Shown here: in pieces, positions 15,329 to 22,124 of the stretch
Position numbering within the stretch: the first letter of the stretch is position 1
How the letters are laid out: the number at the start of each line of letters is the position of its first letter
Assembly: GCA_014240365.1 (NCBI GenBank)
Contig: JAAZXC010000013.1
Coordinates: forward strand, 1-36,540
DNA from: Acidimicrobiales bacterium
Lineage (GTDB): Bacteria; Actinomycetota; Acidimicrobiia; Acidimicrobiales; MedAcidi-G1
Length of the DNA stretch: 36,540 nt
Direction: 5' to 3'
The notes under the pieces: model-generated
What the model was told of the DNA's origin: nothing
Databases searched by the model: none
Seen by the model: only the letters and a program-made list of their open reading frames with translations
Program-made: the position numbers and the translations under genes

Positions 15329-16493
15329 TCAATCGGCTGAAAGCAGCCGTTCCGAATACCAGGAGGCGAATCTGGCGACGTTCGGCTCCAGGTAGGAGAA
15401 CCTCCCCTGTGCTGCAAACGGCGAACGCATGCCGAGGTGCTGTTGCTCGAGCATTGGAATGTCCTCGTTGATCGCCACGTCGAACCGCTCGTAATAGGAC
15501 CCGGCTACCTCGCCGAAGCCCGGCAGGGCGACTGTCTCCGGGGGGAAGCACACCACCTGGGAGCACCGGCACCTGTCAGGCCCGTCCGGATGGACCTCGT
15601 ACATCCACATCCCCTCGGCCCCCGTGGCGATAACCATGTTCGGGAATACCCACGAGTAGCGAACCCCGTGGGCCTCCCGATCCGAAAGGCCCCCCATCAC
15701 GGGTAGCGCCCTGTGCTGCTCGTCCTCCAGAAGCCCACCGGTGCCCTGCGTGGTTCCGAAGTGCGTGGCGAAGGCGCCGATGACCACATCGGGCTCGTCC
15801 GGGCTCGTTGTAGGTGTCGTCGATGCTGCCTGGGTGCACGTAGGGCAGGTGGTAGTACTCGTTGAAGACCTCGGCGAAGCCCTTCCAGTTGCATTCGACG
15901 GTGAACTCCCGGCGGTGGGTGGTCACCAGGCCAGCCAGGTTCGAAGCCTCGTGCACCCTGCCGAAGTCACCCAGCCATTCATCGATTCCGGGTGGCGACT
16001 CTTCCAGGCTCACGAAGACGAATCCGTACCTCTCGACCAGGGCGAACTCGTGCAGCCCGTGGTCGCCGCGATCAAACCCATCGGTTCGCTGCATGCTGGG
16101 CGCACCGAGGAGACGACCGTCCAGGGCGTATGTCCAGAAGTGGAATGGGCAGCGCATCCGGGAGCAGTTGCCGTCACCGACCATCACCTGAGTGGACCGG
16201 TGGCTGCAGGTGTTGGCGAAGGCCCGCAACTGATCCTCACCCCTGACGACCACCACCGGTACACCACCTATGTCAATGGCGCTGAAATCGCCGACTTCGG
16301 GCCACCGGTCGAAACGACCCACGCCGATCCAACCACGCCGGAACACGGTGTCGCGTTCAACCTGATGGATATCGGGGTCGGTGTAGCAGGCAGCGGGCAG
16401 GGTGGATGCGGAGGCCGCTGGCAGCAGACAGGACGCAAGATCCTCAGCCAGCCCCGGAGGCAACCGGGAGGTGCGAACAGCAGGGTTGCCCAT
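15329..16493 (-). pseudogene. Rieske aromatic ring-hydroxylating oxygenase alpha subunit, split by a one-base frameshift
   Basis: About 388 codons when rejoined. The N-terminal Rieske domain has C96-x-H98 (NTCSHRS) and C115-x-x-H118 (RCPFHFW). The catalytic domain has the mononuclear iron motif EVFNEYYHLPYVHP. After DDTYNEP the frame is lost: the minus strand reads one extra base in the run at 15799-15803. In the next frame the protein continues as DEPDVVIGAFATHFGTTQG to the end, SERLLSAD. Resemblance is to quaternary-amine (betaine/carnitine-type) Rieske monooxygenases, which demethylate substrates, but the substrate is not determined. Start ATG 16493 is preceded by GGAG. Frameshift may be genuine or a sequencing error. 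Confidence 0.75.
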
Positions 16494-16537
16494 CCGCTCC
16501 AGCGTAGGTCCTGAATGCTCATGACCTCCAGATGCCT

Positions 16538-16543
16538 TACGGT
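16538..16543 (+). promoter_or_regulatory. Putative -10 box (TACGGT) for leaderless Ldh_2-family mRNA
   Basis: TACGGT fits TANNNT and ends 7 nt before the ATG at 16551; no Shine-Dalgarno is present. The gene is divergent from the Rieske gene, whose start lies 58 nt away. Confidence 0.45.
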
Positions 16544-16550
16544 GTGCGCG

Positions 16551-17537
16551 ATGCCACGGATCAACCTTGACGATGTCGAACAGACCTCCCGCCGGGCCCT
16601 GATCAGTCACGGCGCCCGTGACGACGCTGCCGGCCACGTCGCCAGGGCCATCCGGGTCGCCGAATCCAACTGCAACCGGATCTGCGGCCTCTACTACCTC
16701 GAGAGCTACTGCAGGCAGCTCCAAACGGGTCGCATCAACGGCACCGCGGAACCCGTTGTGACCGTGGACCGTCCGGGCGCCGTCCGCGTCGACGGTCGCC
16801 TCGGCTTCGCCCAGTCGGCCTTCGCCAGTGGGCTACCCGCCGCCATTGAGTCGGCCAGAACCAACGGAATCTGCGGAATGTCGGTGGAACACACCCATAC
16901 CTGCACCTCCCTCGGCTACTTCACCGAGCAGTTCGCCTGCGCCGGGTTCCTGGCCATCGGTGCCACCAACGCCACACCACGGGTGTCGCCACCCGGTGGA
17001 TCCACGCCGGTGCTGGGTACCAACCCGATAGCCATGGCCGTCCCCGATGGCTCCGGCGGGATCGCATTCCAGTTCGACTTCTCGACCAGTGCCGTGGCTC
17101 TCGGGAAGATCACCATGGCTGCCGCCGCCGGTGACGAGATTCCGCTCGGGTGGGCGGTCGATGCCGACGGTCATCCGACGACCGACCCGCAGGCCGCCCT
17201 CGGCGGTTCGCTGGTCTCAGCGGGCGGCTACAAGGGCTACGGCATAGGCCTCATGGTCGAGGTGCTCGCAGCGGCTCTGACCGGCTGTCGCCTGAGCGTC
17301 GACGTTCCACCTCTCAAGACGCCTGACGGCAGGCCCCATGACCTGGGCCAGTTCTACATCGTGGTGGACCCCACCTCTTACAGCGGGGCCGGGTTCCACG
17401 AGAAGATCCTGGCGCTGGGAGAAAGCATCGTGGCGCAACCGGGCGCACGTCTCCCGGGGGCCGACCGGGTTCCGACGGACCCGGTGGAGATCGAGGACGA
17501 CCTGTGGAACCTCGTCCTGGGGCTGGCCGCCGGCTGA
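16551..17537 (+). CDS. Malate/L-lactate/ureidoglycolate dehydrogenase (Ldh_2) family oxidoreductase
   Basis: 328 residues from ATG 16551. The family is an NAD(P)-dependent dehydrogenase without a Rossmann fold, including ureidoglycolate, sulfolactate and delta-1-pyrroline-2-carboxylate/imino acid reductases. Characteristic segments are the HTHTCTSLGYFTEQFA loop with the likely catalytic histidines, VLGTNPIAMAVPD, FDFSTSAVALGKI, GWAVDADGHPTTDPQAAL, and GGYKGYGIGLMVEVLAAALTG. The substrate is a 2-hydroxy acid or cyclic imino acid in known members. The gene is flanked by a Rieske oxygenase and the M19/DUF3726 genes, a context seen in catabolism of quaternary amines (inference). It converges on 17557 with a hairpin between. 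Confidence 0.85.
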   Translation: MPRINLDDVEQTSRRALISHGARDDAAGHVARAIRVAESNCNRICGLYYLESYCRQLQTGRINGTAEPVVTVDRPGAVRVDGRLGFAQSAFASGLPAAIESARTNGICGMSVEHTHTCTSLGYFTEQFACAGFLAIGATNATPRVSPPGGSTPVLGTNPIAMAVPDGSGGIAFQFDFSTSAVALGKITMAAAAGDEIPLGWAVDADGHPTTDPQAALGGSLVSAGGYKGYGIGLMVEVLAAALTGCRLSVDVPPLKTPDGRPHDLGQFYIVVDPTSYSGAGFHEKILALGESIVAQPGARLPGADRVPTDPVEIEDDLWNLVLGLAAG

Positions 17538-17560
17538 GCAGTCTTGTTCGACAGGCTCAG
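17534..17560. terminator. Putative bidirectional terminator hairpin
   Basis: CTGAGC (17534-17539) pairs with GCTCAG (17555-17560) and an inner GTC/GAC stem narrows the loop. It overlaps both stop codons of the converging genes at 17537 and 17557. Confidence 0.42.
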
Positions 17561-18090
17561 TGTTCGAGTCCGTCCAGGATCGCCTCGGAGACAAGGAACC
17601 TCGACGCCATGGCCTCCAGACGGTTGAATGCCACGCGGTCCACGCTCAGCCCATCACGGTGGGCCTCGACAGATGCCGGTAGATCCACCACACCGGTCCT
17701 GAGGTCCAGCCCGGAGACTGCCAGCGCTGCTGTGAGGTCGAGTGGCAGGTTGTCCACCACCACGCCGCGGCCCGCCATCTCCGCAATGGTCGAGGCCAGG
17801 AATGCGACAGGCACAGGCGTCTCGAACCCGGCCCTCGACGTGCCGGTGGTCCGGGCATCACACTCCGCTTCGGCCAGTACGTCGAGCGCCTGGATCGACG
17901 ACGAGTTGGCAGGGTCCCCGGCCTCGAGTACCTCTGTCGCAACCGCGACCGCTCCCCCCCACCGGACCTCCGCCGCTGTGATGTTGCGGGCCACACGGTT
18001 CGCCGTCCCGGAGTCGCAGCCGGCCACCCGGGCACAGCGCATGACCAGGTCGTGCACCTCACGCGGAGCCACCACCAGCGGTTCCATCAC
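17557..18090 (-). CDS. Possible DUF3726-family protein
   Basis: 177 residues, with an adjacent ATG at 18087 as alternative. The N-terminal half is helical (VAPREVHDLVMRCARVAGCDSGTANRVARNITAAEVRWGGAVAVATEVLEAG) and the C-terminal half contains FLASTIAEMAGRGVVVDNLPLDLT and LDLRTGVVDLPASVEA. The overall pattern resembles DUF3726 proteins, which tend to be encoded next to Ldh_2-family genes; I state this from memory and it needs a profile search. The gene lies downstream of the M19-like gene with a 28-nt gap on the same strand, so the three minus-strand genes at 17557-20811 are likely one operon. Function unknown. Confidence 0.55.
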   Translation of the reverse strand: MMEPLVVAPREVHDLVMRCARVAGCDSGTANRVARNITAAEVRWGGAVAVATEVLEAGDPANSSSIQALDVLAEAECDARTTGTSRAGFETPVPVAFLASTIAEMAGRGVVVDNLPLDLTAALAVSGLDLRTGVVDLPASVEAHRDGLSVDRVAFNRLEAMASRFLVSEAILDGLEH

Positions 18091-18118
18091 CGATCAGCCG
18101 ATCCTCGAGAGTCGGAGC

Positions 18119-19069
18119 TCACCCGAAGACCTCATCGAAGAGGCGCAGCCAGTTGCCTCCCAGCACGAGGTCTCGATCCGCCGGCGAGAAGCCCGCCTCG
18201 TCCAGGCCGTCGGACAGGCTCCCGAAGTCCTTCGGGCCGTCGAACCAGGTCGGCCACGGCGGGAACGACGGCGCCTCGGTCGGGGCGGTCGCCCGGTCCC
18301 ATCGACCGTTGCGCATCCACCCGAGGGCATCCGGGCTCCATCCCAGGACTGCGTCGGACCCGATGGCGACGTGTTCCACACCGATCGTTCCAGCCAGGTC
18401 GGCGAGCATCCCGCAGTACTCGGACCGGGTCACGTCCGCCCCGCCCATGAACAACTGGTAGAGGGTGCATCCGACCACCCCGCCGCGCTCGGCCACTGCT
18501 GCCACCAGGTCGTCCGGCTTGTTGCGCGGCGAGTCGCAGAACGACACCGGATTGCCGTGGGTGATGGCTATAGGTGCCGACGAGGCATGCACTGCATCCA
18601 TCCCCGTCCGATTACCGACATGGGAGATGTCCACCAGCACGCCCGACCCGTTCAGGGCAGCAACCATCCGGTGGCCCACCCGGGTGAGGCCACCGTCATG
18701 CGGCTCCCAGCAGCTGGATCCGAGGTGGTTGGAGATGTTGTAGGTGAGCTGCACCACCCGGATCCCGACGTCGGCGAATATTCCGGCCATCTCGGGATCG
18801 TCACCCAGCATCGTGCTGTTCTGGAAGCCGAGGAGCACGGCGAGGACCCCGTCGGCGACCGCCTCGTGGATCTCGTCCACCGAGCGCACGATCCGGATCA
18901 GGTCCTCGTTGTTGCGACAGACATGGCGGAAGGCACCGATCCTGGCCATCGCCCCGTTGAGGTCCTCCCAGACCCCGACGGTGGCGTGCACCACGTCAAC
19001 CCCGCCCGAGCGGACCTCGACGATCACCTCCCTGGACCAGTCGTTTATCTGTAGGCCGTCGATGATCAC
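18119..19069 (-). CDS. M19 membrane dipeptidase-like protein lacking key metal ligands
   Basis: 316 residues from GTG 19069, with GTGA overlapping the upstream gene's stop by 4 nt, so translation is probably coupled. The TIM-barrel fold of renal dipeptidase (M19) is supported by VLLGFQNSTMLGDD, VQLTYNISNHLG, GVLVDISHVGNRT, PIAITHGNP, and HVAIGSDAVLGW. The catalytic zinc site looks altered: the usual DGHxD motif reads DGLQIN near residue 4, and the glutamate in the GxEGG-type position is Gln (GFQNS). The histidines in DISH and ITHGN remain. The protein may therefore bind metal differently or act on another substrate. Cytoplasmic, as no signal peptide is seen. Confidence 0.75.
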   Translation of the reverse strand: MIIDGLQINDWSREVIVEVRSGGVDVVHATVGVWEDLNGAMARIGAFRHVCRNNEDLIRIVRSVDEIHEAVADGVLAVLLGFQNSTMLGDDPEMAGIFADVGIRVVQLTYNISNHLGSSCWEPHDGGLTRVGHRMVAALNGSGVLVDISHVGNRTGMDAVHASSAPIAITHGNPVSFCDSPRNKPDDLVAAVAERGGVVGCTLYQLFMGGADVTRSEYCGMLADLAGTIGVEHVAIGSDAVLGWSPDALGWMRNGRWDRATAPTEAPSFPPWPTWFDGPKDFGSLSDGLDEAGFSPADRDLVLGGNWLRLFDEVFG

Positions 19070-20811
19070 GGGCTTCTCCTGTCGTCCTGTGTACCGGGAT
19101 TCTCGGGCCTGGCTGGTCTGGGCGGGAGCACCCAGTCGTCGGTGACGTCTGGGCCCATGTCTCCCAGCCGCGGCGCCCCCTGGAAGAGGGTCACCCGGAG
19201 CCAGTCCGTGGACTTGGGCTTGTAGTTGTCCATGCCGTACATGGCCAGCTGGAACCGTTGGATTTGTAGCGGAAGGTAGTCGGCGCTGCAGGCGTTGTCC
19301 CTGGGTTCGCCGTAGCGACGGTCGCTGGCGTGGAGCCGCTCGACGGCCATTCGGTGCTCGGGGTAGCTCGACAGGACCCGATGCATCGGGATGTCATCAG
19401 CCCAATCCCGAAGCGCAGCCCGCAGTCGCCACAGGCGCAGGGCCACGTCAACGGCCACGTCACGGTGCTCCGGTGGCAACAAGTCGCGTCGGGCACGCCG
19501 GGGCTCCTCGGTGTTGTCGCTGACCACCCACCAGTACCTGTCGGCTTCCGGCCCATCCAGGTCGAGATCCGCCAGCCACCCGAACCGCCGATCTAGAAGG
19601 GCCAGCGTCTCGCCGACTGTGGTGGCGGGATCGGCTGATGACCGTTCGTCCACCACGAAGAGGGCATCGAAGTGGTCGTCGTCGCCGTCATGGAGTTCCA
19701 GGAGCAGTGAAACCACCATCTCGGCGGTCTCCGGCCCGTCCATCTCGGCCCACCGGTAGAGGGAGTCGAACGGCCGGTCGTCCCCTGAGGTCGTACGCCA
19801 GGCGGCGGCGATCCTCTCCAGGACCGGCACAAGCGAACGGGAGTTCAGGAACGGATGGCAGTCATCGTCCGTTCCCGATGCGAAGTGCCGATGGGCGCGC
19901 TCCATCCATGCCCCGAGCAGTTCTGCTGCCGGCGCATCTCCCGACCGGCCCCTGACGTCAGCCAGCGCCACCTCGCGTACCCCCACCCAGGCGTCCAGGA
20001 CCCGGGGGTGCTTGAAGGCGTACGGGACCAGCCCCAGACCGGTGGCGTTCCCCAGACCAAAGTATCGACGCCAGCCATCCTCGAAGCCGACAGCCGAGTC
20101 GCCTCCGAGCACCCTGGCGCAGTGTTCGACCATGTCGTATCCGAGTTCACGGAACATCCAGGCGGCAGCGAACTGGGCCCGGTACGGCACCCGGAACGGG
20201 TGGTCGTCCGAATACCCGGCGAACGACCTCATCCCGAACTTGCCGTTGGCGTAGAAGGCCGTGCTTCGCACGATGTAGCCGGCATCGCCGACGTGGTCGG
20301 GATCGGGCTGGTGACCCGCAGCCAGCGTCTCAACCAGGTACCGGAAGAACCGCACGCTCCGGTTTCCCCGGGTCAGCGAAAGGACCCTCGGATCCAGGCG
20401 GCCCTTCTCCTGGGCGGGGACCTCGGCCCGCAGGGTCTCCAGGAGTTCGGCGTCGACATCGCCTTCGACGAGCACGGCGGCCACCTCCCATCGATCCGCG
20501 ATCACCCGATCGGTGTGGGCCGACTCGTCGATCGTGGTGGTGAAGGCCACGAAGCTGAACCGGTGGGTGCCCGTGTCCATCCGGTATATCGACTCTCCGC
20601 GCCCCTCGGCATCGAGGTCCTGGTGTATGAGACCGGCTGTCCATCCATCGGCCACAGCACGTCGGAGCATCGTGCGACTGAAGCTGTAGCGCGTCAGGCG
20701 GGCCGCCCCCAGCATCTCGGGCCGCATGACCACCTCGGCCGGGCGCAGTGCTGTGGCCCGGGCATCCAACTCCGCCTGAAGCAGGTCCGCGACCCTGATG
20801 GCAGTGGTCAT
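19066..20811 (-). CDS. Large protein of unknown function
   Basis: 581 residues from ATG 20811, where sequence becomes protein-like (MTTAIRVADLLQAELDARATAL); upstream in-frame codons to 20931 look non-coding. No signal peptide or membrane segment is visible, so it is probably cytoplasmic. I recognise no family. Visible features: an N-terminal region with RPEMLGAARLTRYSFSRTMLRRAV, a central FYANGKFGMRSFAGYSDDHPF, GYDMVEHCARVLGGDSAVGFEDGWRRYFGLGNATGLG, and a C-terminal YRRYGEPRDNACSADYLPLQIQRFQLAMYG-like part. It overlaps the M19 gene by 4 nt and is first in that operon. TAACCT at 20853-20858 (minus strand) is a candidate -10 box. Confidence 0.75.
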   Translation of the reverse strand: MTTAIRVADLLQAELDARATALRPAEVVMRPEMLGAARLTRYSFSRTMLRRAVADGWTAGLIHQDLDAEGRGESIYRMDTGTHRFSFVAFTTTIDESAHTDRVIADRWEVAAVLVEGDVDAELLETLRAEVPAQEKGRLDPRVLSLTRGNRSVRFFRYLVETLAAGHQPDPDHVGDAGYIVRSTAFYANGKFGMRSFAGYSDDHPFRVPYRAQFAAAWMFRELGYDMVEHCARVLGGDSAVGFEDGWRRYFGLGNATGLGLVPYAFKHPRVLDAWVGVREVALADVRGRSGDAPAAELLGAWMERAHRHFASGTDDDCHPFLNSRSLVPVLERIAAAWRTTSGDDRPFDSLYRWAEMDGPETAEMVVSLLLELHDGDDDHFDALFVVDERSSADPATTVGETLALLDRRFGWLADLDLDGPEADRYWWVVSDNTEEPRRARRDLLPPEHRDVAVDVALRLWRLRAALRDWADDIPMHRVLSSYPEHRMAVERLHASDRRYGEPRDNACSADYLPLQIQRFQLAMYGMDNYKPKSTDWLRVTLFQGAPRLGDMGPDVTDDWVLPPRPARPENPGTQDDRRSP

Positions 20812-20918
20812 CACAGGGTCTGCGATCGAGAGAAGCTCTGGTGCACGGCGGAAGGTTAGACCCCGGCATCCACGCAGGTCGCCTCCACCCCGACCCGGAG
20901 ACCACCTCAGGCGCGGAA

Positions 20919-20944
20919 CACCCGCCTCCAACTCGAGGCGGGTG
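20919..20944. promoter_or_regulatory. Perfect 10-bp hairpin in divergent region
   Basis: CACCCGCCTC (20919-20928) and GAGGCGGGTG (20935-20944) form a perfect 10-bp stem with loop CAACTC. It lies upstream of the predicted -10 box of the minus-strand operon and far from the plus-strand start. It could be a terminator, an operator or an RNA structure. Confidence 0.35.
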
Positions 20945-21137
20945 CATCCCGGGGTTATCCCGTACCGGATGGCTCCCTAGACGTCGCCCGAGTTTCCGTC
21001 GGACCCGTACGCCCAGCCGACCGGCTGCGACAATTCTCGCGCCGCCAGGCCATTCTGGCAAGTGCGGCCACCGGCAAGAGGGTCCCGGGGTGACCAATGT
21101 CCCTGAACCTGTCAGGCTGTCAAGCGATGCTCGACAC

Positions 21138-21143
21138 TAGGTT
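21138..21143 (+). promoter_or_regulatory. Putative -10 box (TAGGTT) for leaderless homocysteine methyltransferase mRNA
   Basis: TAGGTT ends 6 nt before the GTG at 21150, without Shine-Dalgarno sequence. The identical hexamer precedes the amidohydrolase gene at 2046. Confidence 0.48.
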
Positions 21144-21149
21144 CGTTCC

Positions 21150-22124
21150 GTGGACAGTCTGACGAAACTCCTTGACGCCAACGGGTTTCTCGTCACAGAT
21201 GGCGCCATGGGAACCCAGCTGTTCGCCGCCGGCCTCATGGCCGGCGACCCACCTGAGGTCTGGAACCTGGAGCACCCGGACCGCATCCGCGCCGTCCACC
21301 AGTCCTACGTGGACGCCGGATCCGACATCATCCTCACGAACTCCTTCGGCGGGAACCGCCACCGCCTGAAGTTGCACTCGATGGAGGGCATGGTCCACCA
21401 GTTGAACGCCGCCGCCGCCGCTATCGGCAGGGATGTGGCCGACTCCGCCGACCGGCGGGTCCTGGTCGCCGGATCCATGGGGCCCACCGGCGAGCTGATC
21501 AGACCCCTGGGCGAACTGTCCACCGATGAGGCTCAGGTGGCGTTCGCCGAACAGGCCGCAGGGCTGGCCGATGGTGGCGCCGACATCCTCTGGATGGAGA
21601 CGATGAGCGCCCTGGCCGAGGTGGAGGCCGGCGTCCTGGGAGCACGATCAGCCTCCGACCTGCCGATCGTGGTCACCCTCAGCTTCGATACGGCCGGGAG
21701 GACGATGATGGGCCTCACCGGCGAGGACGCCGGTGCCCGGCTGGCTGAACTCGGCGTGGCCGGCATCGGAGCCAACTGCGGTGCCAACCTGGCCGACACC
21801 GAGGCCGCCGTGGCCGCCATCCGCTCGGCCTGCGGCGACATCCCTGTGGTCTCCAAGGCCAACGCCGGAATACCGGTCTGGAAGGGTGCCGAACTCGAAT
21901 ACGACGGCACCCCGGAGATCCTCGCTGCCCACGCCAATCGGCTCCGCGAGGCCGGCATCTCCATCATCGGGGCCTGCTGCGGAAGCGATCCATCCCACAT
22001 CTCCATGATCCGTGCGGTCCTGGACGGAGACCAGTCCGCCCCCGACATCGCCCCGCCGGTTGCCACAGCCACCGTGGGTGCAGAGGAACTGCTGAAGCGG
22101 CGAAAGCACAGGAGGCGATCATGA
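21150..22124 (+). CDS. Homocysteine S-methyltransferase family protein (betaine-homocysteine-type)
   Basis: 324 residues from GTG 21150. Zinc-cysteines are visible: Cys210 in IGANCG and Cys276/Cys277 in IGACCG. Further family motifs are VTDGAMGTQLF (15-25), NSFGGNRHRLKLH (64-76), AGSMGPTG (107-114), WMETMSA and VTLSFD. The C-terminal 30 residues are a charged tail ending KRRKHRRRS. The family transfers a methyl group from betaine, dimethylglycine-like or S-methylated donors to homocysteine. Proximity to the Rieske and Ldh_2 genes makes a betaine-linked role plausible, though only by inference. It is a separate paralogue from the protein at 9775, with different length. The last 4 nt overlap the next gene (ATGA). 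Confidence 0.85.
   Translation: MDSLTKLLDANGFLVTDGAMGTQLFAAGLMAGDPPEVWNLEHPDRIRAVHQSYVDAGSDIILTNSFGGNRHRLKLHSMEGMVHQLNAAAAAIGRDVADSADRRVLVAGSMGPTGELIRPLGELSTDEAQVAFAEQAAGLADGGADILWMETMSALAEVEAGVLGARSASDLPIVVTLSFDTAGRTMMGLTGEDAGARLAELGVAGIGANCGANLADTEAAVAAIRSACGDIPVVSKANAGIPVWKGAELEYDGTPEILAAHANRLREAGISIIGACCGSDPSHISMIRAVLDGDQSAPDIAPPVATATVGAEELLKRRKHRRRS

Larger units (their letters stand above)
20812..21149. other. 338-nt divergent intergenic region
   Basis: No convincing reading frame. It contains a strong hairpin at 20919-20944, a minus-strand -10 candidate TAACCT (20853-20858) for the large unknown gene, and TAGGTT (21138-21143) for the homocysteine methyltransferase. The stretch 21020-21060 has GCTGCGAC and CCAGGC, weakly like a SAH riboswitch, but lacks the closing stem. 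Confidence 0.5.

Noticed and set aside
17560-17575. GTTCGAGTCC resembling a tRNA T-loop
   Set aside because: It is the reverse complement of the end of a protein gene, and no acceptor or anticodon arms are present.
20995-21060. Sequence with GCTGCGAC and CCAGGC resembling SAH riboswitch signatures upstream of a homocysteine methyltransferase
   Set aside because: The closing helix expected after CCAGGC is absent, and GCCAG/CTGGC forms a local hairpin instead. The -10 box at 21138 implies a leaderless mRNA beginning downstream of this sequence.
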